64,000 bases of DNA, taken from Alcanivorax sp. GTDB taxonomy: Bacteria > Pseudomonadota > Gammaproteobacteria > Pseudomonadales > Alcanivoracaceae. The position numbers were made by a program, and so were the translations under genes. The stretch lies in contig NZ_PBSH01000042.1 in assembly GCF_002726155.1 (NCBI RefSeq), positions 1-64,000 on the forward strand, written 5' to 3'. This document shows, piece after piece, positions 1-7,381 of the stretch; the first letter of the stretch is position 1; each line of letters begins with the position of its first letter. The notes below the pieces were generated by a model. It made no database searches, was not told the origin of the DNA, and saw nothing but the letters and a program-made list of their open reading frames with translations.

Positions 1-895
1 GCGGATGCCAGCCGTCCGGTTGACGTTCGGCCAGTACAAACTGGAACGGGTGCAGCCCGGGCAATCCCAGGCGGATATCCGTGGCCAGCAGCCTGCCTTT
101 TTGCTCATCCACCGCCACAAACCCACGGGTAAAGCGCAACAGGGTACGCCCGGCGGGCAGCGACCGGATCGCCGCTAACCGTTGTGTGTCACGGGGAAAG
201 GCTTCCACCTGCAACGGTGCATCGCCATCCAGAATCCCCGTCAGAATTTCCAGCCGTTGCTGCTCGCCCAGCACCGTGATTCGCCACAAGAGTGTGGAAA
301 ATGGCATCGGCTGCACCAACCGTGGCGCCTGAGACAAACCCCGTTCGGCCAGCACCGGCATTACCCGCTGGGTCATCGCATACTGGGCCGCCAGGCTCCA
401 TGCCAGGTACAGGGACGACACAGCAAGGCCGCCAATCAACACCCGCCCGGACGGTGGCTTCGCCACTGCCCACAGGACCGCGATCAGTAACGGCAAGGTA
501 TAAAGCGGATCAATGATGAAGACACTGCTGATGGCCACCGGATCACCCAGTGGCCAGAACAACTGGGTGCCATAAGTGGTAAACGCATCCAGCAACGGAT
601 GCGTAATCAGACACAACCCGGTGAACAGCCACCAGCGTCGCAACGGGATCTGTGTCTGCCAGCGGGACAGGCACAGGGCCAGCAGCAGCGATACCGGCAA
701 CAACACCAGCAGGGAATGGCTGAAACCGCGATGCTCGGTGAAATTGGCCACCGCATCGCCGTAATCAATCAGCACATCCAGATCGGGCAGGGTGCCCAGC
801 AAGGCGCCACCGAGCAAAGCCCGGCGGCCCAGCGTGCGGGAGAGAACGGCGCCCCCGACGGAGGCGCCCAATACGGCCTGAGACAATGAATCCAT
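1..895 (-). CDS. YdjM/DUF457-family membrane metal-dependent hydrolase (3' end outside window)
   Basis: This frame is open from the ATG at 895 to the window edge, so the ORF track, which needs a stop, omits it. The translation begins MDSLSQAVLGASVGGAVL, the typical start of the YdjM/DUF457 inner-membrane hydrolase family. Conserved polar motifs follow: PDLD near residue 37, HRGFSHS near 55-61 and HPLLDAFTTYGT near 99-110, the His/Asp residues thought to bind metal. Several hydrophobic helices alternate with these motifs. About 298 residues are visible and the C-terminal soluble part runs off the edge. The substrate of this family is unknown. The family assignment is strong and the function is not established. 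Confidence 0.85.
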   Translation of the reverse strand, partial: MDSLSQAVLGASVGGAVLSRTLGRRALLGGALLGTLPDLDVLIDYGDAVANFTEHRGFSHSLLVLLPVSLLLALCLSRWQTQIPLRRWWLFTGLCLITHPLLDAFTTYGTQLFWPLGDPVAISSVFIIDPLYTLPLLIAVLWAVAKPPSGRVLIGGLAVSSLYLAWSLAAQYAMTQRVMPVLAERGLSQAPRLVQPMPFSTLLWRITVLGEQQRLEILTGILDGDAPLQVEAFPRDTQRLAAIRSLPAGRTLLRFTRGFVAVDEQKGRLLATDIRLGLPGLHPFQFVLAERQPDGWHP

Positions 896-962
896 GAATT
901 ACTCGACGGCAGGCGGAGCGACAGTATCGCATCCCGCCTGCCAACAGGCCGTCAATACGGCA

Positions 963-1535
963 TTAACCCGCTACGCCCCACAGGCCCTTCAGGCTGTTCA
1001 GTGCGGTCGCGCCAACGCCTTCACCGCCCAGGAAGCCGAGAATCTTCGGCGCAAACTGGGAGATCATGTCCGGGCTCAGGCCCAGTGCGCTGAAGGCTTT
1101 GGATACACCCTGCAAAGAAGAAATATTACCCAGCATGGAGGAGGCCATGCCACCATCGCCACCCAGCAGGGAATCCAGCCCCGGCACCTTGTTCATGATG
1201 CCGCTGAACTGATCGCCCGACAGGTTGTTCTGGGCCATGGCCAACAAGGCACCGGCACCGCCTGCTGCCTGCTGCTGAGTCACACCCAAATCGGTGGACA
1301 GGGAATCCACCAATGCCTTGGCTTCACCGGTCACCGCCAGTTTGCTGTTGGCGCTGTCCATAGCTCCGGTAGCGGCTTCGTTAGCCTGGTTCACGCTGGC
1401 ATTGGCCTTGTCGGACGCGTCATTCACGGCCTTGTTGGCCGAGTCGGTCATGGATTTCAGATCAAAGGCCTGGGCCGGCGCACTCAGGACCAGGCACAGC
1501 GAGGCGCCCATCAAGCCAAAACGAAAAGCGTTCAT
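963..1535 (-). CDS. DUF2780-family exported protein
   Basis: The start at 1535 is chosen over the longer ORF because AAGGAG sits just upstream and a clear signal peptide follows (MNAFRFGLMGASLCLVLSAP, cleavage near AQA-FD). After it comes an Ala/Asn/Asp-rich helical stretch (about residues 22-65) that resembles a coiled spacer. The C-terminal DUF2780 domain is rich in Gly, Leu and Ala (ALLAMAQNNLSG, GLDSLLGG, LGFLGGEG). The family is exported and uncharacterised. The gene stands alone on its strand between the YdjM-like gene and marR. A periplasmic location is inferred from the signal peptide; no catalytic residues are evident. Confidence 0.8.
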   Translation of the reverse strand: MNAFRFGLMGASLCLVLSAPAQAFDLKSMTDSANKAVNDASDKANASVNQANEAATGAMDSANSKLAVTGEAKALVDSLSTDLGVTQQQAAGGAGALLAMAQNNLSGDQFSGIMNKVPGLDSLLGGDGGMASSMLGNISSLQGVSKAFSALGLSPDMISQFAPKILGFLGGEGVGATALNSLKGLWGVAG

Positions 1536-1647
1536 AGTTGCTCCTTGGTTATCGTCAATCATCCCTGTTCAGAGGGGAACAGTATGGCAAACCTTACCCA
1601 TGGAAAAAGATGACGGCCATCACTTTGTGCACGCTTTGCGCAGGGGG

Positions 1648-2079
1648 TCATTCAAGCGGCTGCTGACATTTCTGCAATAACCCGAGCAACTGTTCCTGCT
1701 CACTGCGGTTCAAGCCTTGCAGAAGCTCGGCAAATGCCGCCCGGCGAATCTGCTCGGCGGCATCCGCCATGGCCTGCCCCTGCTCACTGAGGAAAAGGCG
1801 CACCTTGCGGCCATCATCCGGGTCGGCTTCCCGGCGTATCAGCCCCTGCGCTTCCAGTGCCTTGATCTTGCGGGTGAGCTGCGCCTTGTCACGGGCCTGG
1901 TGGCGCGCCAGGCACTGGGGTGTGGCGCCCGGCGTATTCAGCAGAAACTGCAGCAGGCCAATATCCGGCGGACCCAGCGACACCGGTAGCGTGGACAGCG
2001 GTTCACGCATGGCCCCACGCAGCCGGTTCAATGTGGCAGTGAAAGCCCGACCAAGGGGCACGGTAATGTCATCAGACAT
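1648..2079 (-). CDS. MarR-family transcriptional regulator
   Basis: This 143-residue protein has the MarR winged-helix layout. An N-terminal dimerisation helix (PLGRAFTATLNRLRGAM) leads into the DNA-binding domain with LLQFLLNTPGATPQCLARHQARDKAQLTRKI and the wing sequence LIRREADPDDGRKVRLFLSEQG, where DxRxxR-type residues are typical of the family. I start it at MSDDITV (2079) rather than at the longer ORF, because the extension would run through the operator palindromes. It is divergent from the DUF2218 gene, and the 92-bp gap holds two near-identical 15-bp palindromes. Autorepression and control of the neighbour are therefore likely. The ligand is unknown. Confidence 0.88.
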   Translation of the reverse strand: MSDDITVPLGRAFTATLNRLRGAMREPLSTLPVSLGPPDIGLLQFLLNTPGATPQCLARHQARDKAQLTRKIKALEAQGLIRREADPDDGRKVRLFLSEQGQAMADAAEQIRRAAFAELLQGLNRSEQEQLLGLLQKCQQPLE

Positions 2080-2103
2080 GGCGTTCTCGTAGCGGTCAAA
2101 GTA

Positions 2104-2149
2104 GTTGACATGGTCAACTTTTAGGCAGAATATAGTTGACATTATCAAC
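2104..2149. promoter_or_regulatory. Paired MarR operator palindromes
   Basis: Two 15-bp inverted repeats, GTTGACATGGTCAAC (2104-2118) and GTTGACATTATCAAC (2135-2149), have identical 6-bp arms, GTTGAC and GTCAAC/ATCAAC. Their centres are 31 bp apart, about three helical turns, so bound dimers would lie on the same face. They occupy the gap between marR and the DUF2218 gene. A TTGACA-like word lies inside each arm, so binding should occlude promoters. Assignment to the adjacent MarR is inferred from position. Confidence 0.75.
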
Positions 2150-2171
2150 TTAATGCACAGGATTTACTACC

Positions 2172-2447
2172 ATGGAACATGCTCACGGATTCGCCGCCAC
2201 CGGTCAGGCCTCCCTGTATCTGAAAAAACTCTGCCGCCATTTCAGCCACAAGCTGGAAACACAGTTCGACGACCACAACGGAGTCATCCGTTTTCCGTTC
2301 GGCACCTGCGAGCTAAGCGCGGACGAACAGGCCTTGCATCTGCACTGCCAAGCCGGCAGCAATGATCTGGGGCGCCTGCGCGAGATCATCGACAGCCACC
2401 TGGCCCGCTTTACCACCCGCGAACCGGTGACCTTGCGCTGGCACTGA
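2172..2447 (+). CDS. DUF2218 domain protein
   Basis: This 91-residue protein matches the small DUF2218 family (ASLYLKKLCRHFSHKLE and a basic/acidic C-terminal half ending EPVTLRWH). It has no signal peptide or membrane segment, so it should be cytosolic. DUF2218 proteins have no established biochemical role. The start at 2172 lies 22 bp after the second MarR palindrome, so the gene is very likely repressed by the divergently encoded MarR protein. The DUF call rests on overall pattern and length rather than a search. Confidence 0.75.
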   Translation: MEHAHGFAATGQASLYLKKLCRHFSHKLETQFDDHNGVIRFPFGTCELSADEQALHLHCQAGSNDLGRLREIIDSHLARFTTREPVTLRWH

Positions 2448-2471
2448 AACCGCGACTCATACCGGCAGGCG

Positions 2472-3092
2472 CTACTGCTCCGGCACGTTGTACTTGAAAC
2501 GGGGCAGATGCCACTCATAACGAATCGCCAGCATGCGCATCAGAAAGCCGCTGGCCAGCGTGATCAGCGTGATCGCCATTTCACCCAGCGGGGTGAATTG
2601 CAGCAGTAGATACAAGCAAGCCGCGCCCAGCGAGATCACCGCATACAGTTCTTTCTGAAATACCAGCGGCATGCGGTTACACAGCAGATCACGAATCACA
2701 CCACCAAAAATACCGGTGATCAAGCCGGCCAACACCGCCACCGGCGCCCCCAGCTCCATGCCCTGAGCCACCTTCACACCAATCACCGTGAACACCATCA
2801 GCCCGAGCGCATCCAGCACCAGAAACAGCATGCGCAGGCGCTGCATCAGCGGTGCCACCCAGGTGGTTACCAGTGCCGCGACCGCCGTCAGGCCCAGATA
2901 TTCCGGGTGCACGACCCAGACCAGCGGATAGTGCCCGAGCAGCACATCACGCATGGAGCCGCCGCCCATGGCCGTCACACAGGCCACCATGACGACTCCG
3001 AACAGGTCCATACGCAGCCGCCCTGCCGCCAGCGCGCCGGTCATGGCTTCCGCAGTAATACCAATGAGATAAAGTGCCAGCAACAGATCCAT
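2472..3092 (-). CDS. TRIC/UPF0126 (YicG-like) membrane protein, putative cation channel
   Basis: The product has 206 residues from the ATG at 3092, which is preceded by GAGGCGG. It contains six to seven hydrophobic helices and the duplicated glycine-rich signature of the UPF0126/TRIC family: GGGSMRDVLLG near residue 47 and GGVIRDLLCNRMPLVF near 130. Members with solved structures are trimeric intracellular-type cation channels; the bacterial physiological role is poorly known. It lies on the inner membrane and is transcribed in the same direction as the downstream-lying uncharacterised genes, with no obvious operon link. The longer ORF start (3227) would add a non-hydrophobic leader lacking family similarity. 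Confidence 0.85.
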   Translation of the reverse strand: MDLLLALYLIGITAEAMTGALAAGRLRMDLFGVVMVACVTAMGGGSMRDVLLGHYPLVWVVHPEYLGLTAVAALVTTWVAPLMQRLRMLFLVLDALGLMVFTVIGVKVAQGMELGAPVAVLAGLITGIFGGVIRDLLCNRMPLVFQKELYAVISLGAACLYLLLQFTPLGEMAITLITLASGFLMRMLAIRYEWHLPRFKYNVPEQ

Positions 3093-3136
3093 GTGAGCCG
3101 CCTCACTGTGCGTTACGTCCCGTAGAAAGAGCAGAA

Positions 3137-3976
3137 TCAAACAAGGCGTATGCTGTGTTTGTCCAGCACAATCCGGCGCGCCTTGTAGAGCCCGCCAATG
3201 GCCTGCTTGAAGGCATTCTTGCTGCAACGGAAAGTCTGAAAAATGGCTTCCGGCGAACTCTTGTCCCCCAATGGCAGTTCGCCACCGGCCTTTTCCAGTG
3301 CCGCCAGAATCTGCTCCGTAAGCCCATCGCTTTTCGCCGCACCCGGCGCGTTCAATGACAAGCTGAGTTTCTGATCCTGACGCAAGCGCTGCACATAACC
3401 GGTCACCCTTTGTCCCGGGCGCAATGGCGCACGCAGTTCACTGGCCGCAATCATTCCCCAGGCATGATCATCCACCACTACCTTGTAGCCCAGGTCGGTG
3501 CTGTGCGCTGCCACCAGCGAGACCTCATCTCCCTGCTGATACGCCTGACAGGTATCGGACAGGAACCGATCCAGCTGGGCACTAACCATCAGCCGCCCTT
3601 CCCGGTCCGAAGTCAGTATCACCAGCACCCAGCTCTCTTCCCGCACCGGCCCTTTTTGTTCAGCGAACGGCAGCAGCAAATCCTTGGGCATGCCCCAGTC
3701 CACAAATGCCCCCACCTTGCTGGTGGAAACCACTTTCAGTAACGCCACCTGGCCAAGCTGTATTCGCGGGGTGCGCAGGCTGGCCATGGGCCGCCCTTCA
3801 CCATCGCTGTACAGCGTGACCATGACACTGTCACCGGGGCCCAGCGTCTGGCCCTCCACTTCCCGGGACGGCAACAACACTTCGCCCAGCTCGCCACCAT
3901 CCAGCAACAAGCCATTACGAATGACTTTGAGAACTTCCAGGGAATGGCGAGTGCCGAGTTTGGGGGATACAGTCAT
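3137..3976 (-). CDS. cvfB: CvfB-type S1 RNA-binding protein
   Basis: This 279-residue protein has the CvfB/YitL arrangement. Tandem S1-like OB folds come first (GELGEVLLPSREVEGQTLGPGDSVMVTLY, then KVGAFVDWGMPKDLLLPFAEQKG, then AWGMIAASELRAPLRPGQRVTGYV). A C-terminal winged helix ends with FRCSKNAFKQAIGGLYKARRI. CvfB proteins bind RNA and influence virulence-factor expression in Staphylococcus; the role in gammaproteobacteria is not known. I use the ATG at 3976 because the upstream in-frame start of the ORF is a GTG. Cytosolic. It stands alone on the minus strand, 44 bp after the TRIC-like gene start. Confidence 0.85.
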   Translation of the reverse strand: MTVSPKLGTRHSLEVLKVIRNGLLLDGGELGEVLLPSREVEGQTLGPGDSVMVTLYSDGEGRPMASLRTPRIQLGQVALLKVVSTSKVGAFVDWGMPKDLLLPFAEQKGPVREESWVLVILTSDREGRLMVSAQLDRFLSDTCQAYQQGDEVSLVAAHSTDLGYKVVVDDHAWGMIAASELRAPLRPGQRVTGYVQRLRQDQKLSLSLNAPGAAKSDGLTEQILAALEKAGGELPLGDKSSPEAIFQTFRCSKNAFKQAIGGLYKARRIVLDKHSIRLV

Positions 3977-4054
3977 GGATCGGGCCTGTTTGGTTGAAGT
4001 GTGCACCACGCTTCACATGAGTTTTGCGCAAGCGGCTACGTTCTGGTTTCCCTG

Positions 4055-4108
4055 ATCGCCCTGCGGGCGATGGCCTCGCTGTGCGAGGTTCGTTCCCTGG
4101 AAGGGAAC
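4055..4108. repeat. Three tandem perfect hairpins with 3-nt loops
   Basis: Three adjacent perfect stems occur in 54 bp: ATCGCCC-tgc-GGGCGAT (4055-4071), CCTCGC-tgt-GCGAGG (4074-4088) and GTTCCCT-gga-AGGGAAC (4092-4108). They sit between the CvfB gene and the DUF2058 gene, on whose 3' side they would be transcribed. There is no T-tract, so this is not a simple intrinsic terminator. The following CTCCTACAG matches the end of other repeats in this window. Confidence 0.65.
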
Positions 4109-4133
4109 TCCTACAGCCACTTGGTAGCGGCCT

Positions 4134-4673
4134 TTACCACATCAGGTCATCGGGGATCGGGAAGTCCTTGTAGGGGTCATCCTCGTCCACGGCATCATTG
4201 CCACGCTCATTGAGCAACAACACTGCGGCCTCGTCCCGTTGGCGGATTTTCTCTGCCACCACGGTTGGCACCAGCTCGAAGCTCTCACCCAAAGCCACGA
4301 TGGCGATCTGGCCGCGCTCCAGCTGCTTCTGCTGTTTACCGGTCACGTAGGCTTTCTTGATCTTCTTGTCCTGCACGAACTGGAAAGCCACTTCGCCGTT
4401 GTTCCGGTCCAGCCGGCTTTGCTCGATCATCTGCTTGATCTGCGCGGCAATTTCTTTCTTTTCCCGCTCGGCCTTGCGCTCGGCTTCGCGCTGTCGGTCT
4501 GCCTCGGCCTTTTCTTCACGCAAGCGACGGGCACGATCCGCCGGATCTTCCAGTTCGATCTCGCCGCGCTTGGCCTTGTTTACATCCTCGCGTTTCTGCT
4601 GCTTGGCCTTGCGGGCTTTTTTCTCGTCCGCCAGACCCGCTTTCATCAATTGCTTCTGCAGTGAATTCGCCAT
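4134..4673 (-). CDS. DUF2058 family protein (YaiL-like)
   Basis: This 179-residue protein is a highly charged, likely nucleic-acid- or ribosome-associated protein of the DUF2058 family. The N-terminal part (residues 1-85) is almost all Lys/Arg/Glu/Ala helix (SLQKQLMKAGLADEKKARKAKQQKR), predicted to form a long coiled coil. The compact C-terminal half contains NGEVAFQFVQDKKIKKAYVT and ends in an acidic tail (DEDDPYKDFPIPDD). GGAGAAAGAGAG precedes the ATG, supporting the start. E. coli YaiL is a homologue by family pattern; its role is unknown. Cytosolic. Confidence 0.85.
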   Translation of the reverse strand: MANSLQKQLMKAGLADEKKARKAKQQKREDVNKAKRGEIELEDPADRARRLREEKAEADRQREAERKAEREKKEIAAQIKQMIEQSRLDRNNGEVAFQFVQDKKIKKAYVTGKQQKQLERGQIAIVALGESFELVPTVVAEKIRQRDEAAVLLLNERGNDAVDEDDPYKDFPIPDDLMW

Positions 4674-4736
4674 GATGTTCTCTCTTTCTCCATGAACAGA
4701 TTGCCCCCGGTCAGGGCAGGGGCCGTCAAAAAATCA

Positions 4737-5273
4737 CTATCGCGGTCCCAGCGGTGACGCTGGCGCTTTGCCTAGCAACGGCTGGGCACGGTGAAAACGG
4801 GTGTCGTAACCGGGCTGCCAGGGAAACACGCCTTTCGGATCCGGCCACACCATTTGCAGCGCCGGGTACGGTGCCGGCAGGCTCTGGTAGAACCAGTTGG
4901 CAAAGCCCAGGTATTCCTTGTAATGCGGAAACGCCACCGGCAGGAACATCACCTCCAGACCGTCGGCAATATCGTTATACAGGCGGTACGGCTGGTAAGG
5001 CTTTTTCAGGCCACGAATCCGCACCGCCGCGCTGTCCAGCAGCTTGCTGGCCAGCGCATCTTTCAAACCAACGACAATCAGTTCCGGATGATTAAGGTTG
5101 AGAAAATGCCCCACGCTGAAGGTGTAGCCGGGCTGGCCATCGCCACCGGAAACGGCAAAGTGGTGCCAACCCTTGCGCTGGATATCCGCTAGCAGCGCTT
5201 TATCTTCTGCATCTTCCGGCTGCGGATAACGGAATTTGCCAGGCATTTCATCAAGAAACATAGAACTCATCAT
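4737..5273 (-). CDS. DUF4262 family protein
   Basis: About 178 residues starting at MMSSMFLDEMPGKF. The sequence WHHFAVSGGDGQPGYTFSVGHFLNLNHPELIVVGL matches the DUF4262 pattern (an aromatic-His start, then a D-x-PG-YT-x-S-x-G-L-like motif). There is no signal peptide and no recognisable catalytic triad. I begin at 5273 (an alternative start is Met at 5261) because the longer ORF would overlap the divergent outer-membrane-protein gene and adds a poorly conserved leader. The ribosome-binding site is weak at both candidate starts. Function unknown. Confidence 0.72.
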   Translation of the reverse strand: MMSSMFLDEMPGKFRYPQPEDAEDKALLADIQRKGWHHFAVSGGDGQPGYTFSVGHFLNLNHPELIVVGLKDALASKLLDSAAVRIRGLKKPYQPYRLYNDIADGLEVMFLPVAFPHYKEYLGFANWFYQSLPAPYPALQMVWPDPKGVFPWQPGYDTRFHRAQPLLGKAPASPLGPR

Positions 5274-5409
5274 CAGGTTCAAGCAGCGCGCGGGGGCACT
5301 GCCAGGCGGTTTCGCGGTGTGATCGCAATCATAACAGACTCCGCCTTCACTTGGTGACACCCCCCGCACCTGCAATACTGGGGCAAATTCAGAACAACGA
5401 GGATTCCCC

Positions 5410-6150
5410 ATGAAACGTGCAGGCTTGCTGGTAACCGCGCTACTGGCCACCCCTCTCGCCCACGCGGCCCCCGGCGTAGCGATCTATGGTGGCGGTTATA
5501 CCTGGGATACGGAGCTGGAAGGCAATGTGGCTTCCGGTGGCGCCAACATCGATGTGCAGGATGATCTGGGCTTCAACGAGGCCGACCAGAGCGTGCTCTA
5601 TCTGGGGGTGGAACACGCCGTGCCAGTGATCCCCAATGTGCGCCTGCGCTATATCGATCTGTCTGACAGCGCCAGCAATATCATCAGCCGCAGCTTCACA
5701 TTCAATGGGCAAAACTTTGTTGCCAACACCCGCGTCGCCACGGACTTTGATCTGGAAATGCTGGACGGCACCTTTTACTACAGCCCCATCGACAATGCGC
5801 TGAAAGTGGATCTCGGTCTGACCGTGCGCCAAATGGATGGTGACTTGCGGCTGAACAGCCTGGTGGGAAAAACCTCCCTGAGCATTGATGAGACCTTGCC
5901 CATGCTGCACGCAGGTGCCCGGGCACAGCTTCCGATTCCCGGCGTGTATGTGGGCGCGGAAGTGAACGCCATTTCCTACGACGGCAGCAAGATGAACGAC
6001 TATAACGCCCGTGTGGGTTGGCGTTCAGATTACCTGCTTGGCCTGGAGCTGGGGTACAGCCGCATGAACATCGAGCTGGATGATGTGAATAATCTGGATA
6101 CCGACCTGGAAGTCGGCGGGCCCTATTTCGCCATTTCACTGGGCATTTAG
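5410..6150 (+). CDS. TIGR04219-family outer membrane beta-barrel protein
   Basis: This 246-residue protein starts with a signal peptide (MKRAGLLVTALLATPLAHA, cleavage before APGVAIYGGGY). Alternating hydrophobic strands follow, with a final strand VGGPYFAISLGI ending in an aromatic/hydrophobic pattern typical of BAM-inserted barrels. The DTELEGNV and DDLGFNEADQSVLYLGVEHAVP stretches match the TIGR04219 family. An AGGA-like ribosome site precedes the ATG. It is divergent from the DUF4262 gene and is followed by a large inverted repeat. Substrate or pore function unknown. Confidence 0.85.
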   Translation: MKRAGLLVTALLATPLAHAAPGVAIYGGGYTWDTELEGNVASGGANIDVQDDLGFNEADQSVLYLGVEHAVPVIPNVRLRYIDLSDSASNIISRSFTFNGQNFVANTRVATDFDLEMLDGTFYYSPIDNALKVDLGLTVRQMDGDLRLNSLVGKTSLSIDETLPMLHAGARAQLPIPGVYVGAEVNAISYDGSKMNDYNARVGWRSDYLLGLELGYSRMNIELDDVNNLDTDLEVGGPYFAISLGI

Positions 6151-6185
6151 GGCGCCTCTGAAAAGGTGGCGGGCAGGTCGAATTC

Positions 6186-6291
6186 ACCCGAGGGCACAGA
6201 GAGTCTGAAAGGCGTAATCCGAATCCGGTGACAGCGCCACGAGAAAGACAGTCTGTCGGCTTACGGTTACGCCCTCTCTGTGCCCTCGGGT
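6186..6291. repeat. Long inverted repeat with perfect 18-bp outer arms (REP-like)
   Basis: ACCCGAGGGCACAGAGAG (6186-6203) is the exact reverse complement of 6274-6291. Inside, GGCGTAATCC near 6211 roughly faces GGTTACGCC near 6266, so the whole 106 bp can fold. It lies 35 bp after the TIGR04219 gene and before the convergent acyltransferase. The inner GGCGTAATCCG word recurs near 18153, indicating a dispersed REP-type family. Confidence 0.75.
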
Positions 6292-6322
6292 AAAGCCGAC
6301 CTACCAATGTCACCGCCCGCCG

Positions 6323-7213
6323 TTACTGTAGGTGCACGAACTCGCGGCGAATCGAATCAATGCGCGCATCTTTTTCCTGCCAGAGTTCACTCACCCACTG
6401 CTGAATCTCTTCACGGAACACCGGATCGTCCTGATAGTCGCTGCGCCACAGCCGCGGCTCCAACGGGCAGGTGCGCACGTCCACGATCACTCTTTGCACC
6501 TTGCCACTGAGCAAATCCCAGAACCCTGGCGTCTCGTCCTCCGGGTACACCACCGTCACATCCAGCAGCGCATCCAGGTTATCTCCCAGCGCTGCCAATA
6601 CAAACGCCACCCCACCCGCCTTGGGTTTAAGAAGGTTCCGGTAGGGAGACTGCTGCGCCGCCTGCTTGGCAGGGGTGAACCGGGTGCCTTCCAGAAAATT
6701 CACCACCGTCACCGGGATACCCTGAAATTTTTCGCAGGCTCGCCGGGTAATGTCCAGATCCTGGCCTTTCAGGTGCGGATTCTTTTTCAGGAATGCCTTG
6801 CTGTAACGCTTCATAAAAGGGTAATCCAGCGCCCAGAACGCCAGCCCGAGAAACGGCACCCAGATCAGTTCCTTTTTGAGAAAGAACTTGAAGTATGGCG
6901 TCTTGCGATTAAACGTCTGCACCAGTGCCGGGATATCCACCCAGGACTGATGATTACTGACAACCAGGTAGGAGGTGTCCTTGCGCAGGGATTCCACCCC
7001 ACGGATCTCCCAGTAAGTGGGCGTGAGAAGCGCAAAGATCCCCTTGCAGATTTCCGCCCAGCTCTCCGCAATCCACATGACCGTGGCAGAGCAGGCACGC
7101 TTCGCCGTCACACCGGGCAGTACCAGCTTCAGAAGCGCCACCAGCAACATCGGGCCAATCAATACCAGGGTGTTTAGCAACAGCATTATAATGGCAAGGA
7201 TACCCGTCAGCAT
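6323..7213 (-). CDS. YihG-like lysophospholipid acyltransferase family protein
   Basis: This 296-residue protein has an N-terminal hydrophobic anchor (GILAIIMLLLNTLVLIGPMLLVALLKLVLPG) followed by the PlsC acyltransferase fold. Motif I is NHQSWVD (HX4D, about residue 90), the region around LKKELIWVPFLGLAFWALDYPFMKR is motif II, and motif III is EGTRFT (about 178). These define acyl-CoA or acyl-ACP:lysophospholipid acyltransferases; the length and layout resemble YihG. It acts on the inner-membrane cytoplasmic face. The ATG at 7213 is preferred over the TTG at 7222. It is transcribed in the same direction as parC, from which it is separated by a terminator. Confidence 0.85.
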   Translation of the reverse strand: MLTGILAIIMLLLNTLVLIGPMLLVALLKLVLPGVTAKRACSATVMWIAESWAEICKGIFALLTPTYWEIRGVESLRKDTSYLVVSNHQSWVDIPALVQTFNRKTPYFKFFLKKELIWVPFLGLAFWALDYPFMKRYSKAFLKKNPHLKGQDLDITRRACEKFQGIPVTVVNFLEGTRFTPAKQAAQQSPYRNLLKPKAGGVAFVLAALGDNLDALLDVTVVYPEDETPGFWDLLSGKVQRVIVDVRTCPLEPRLWRSDYQDDPVFREEIQQWVSELWQEKDARIDSIRREFVHLQ

Positions 7214-7324
7214 TCCGTGCAAACCTCGTTAGTTACAATCCCTATCCACTCGCCGCGGGCCTGCCCGGCGAACCTTTTTACTGCTGGAGAATCTGTTACG
7301 GCAGCAGTATTCCTCTGTGCACAG

Positions 7325-7361
7325 AAAAAAGGCCGGCTGCGCGCTCGCATTACCGGCCTTT
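7325..7361 (-). terminator. Intrinsic terminator of parC
   Basis: On the minus strand the stem CCGGCCTTT pairs with AAAGGCCGG (7328-7336 and 7353-7361), and the 3' arm runs into a tract of six T. It lies about 20 bp beyond the parC stop. Confidence 0.85.
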
Positions 7362-7381
7362 CCCGCTCTATGTCCGCACGA

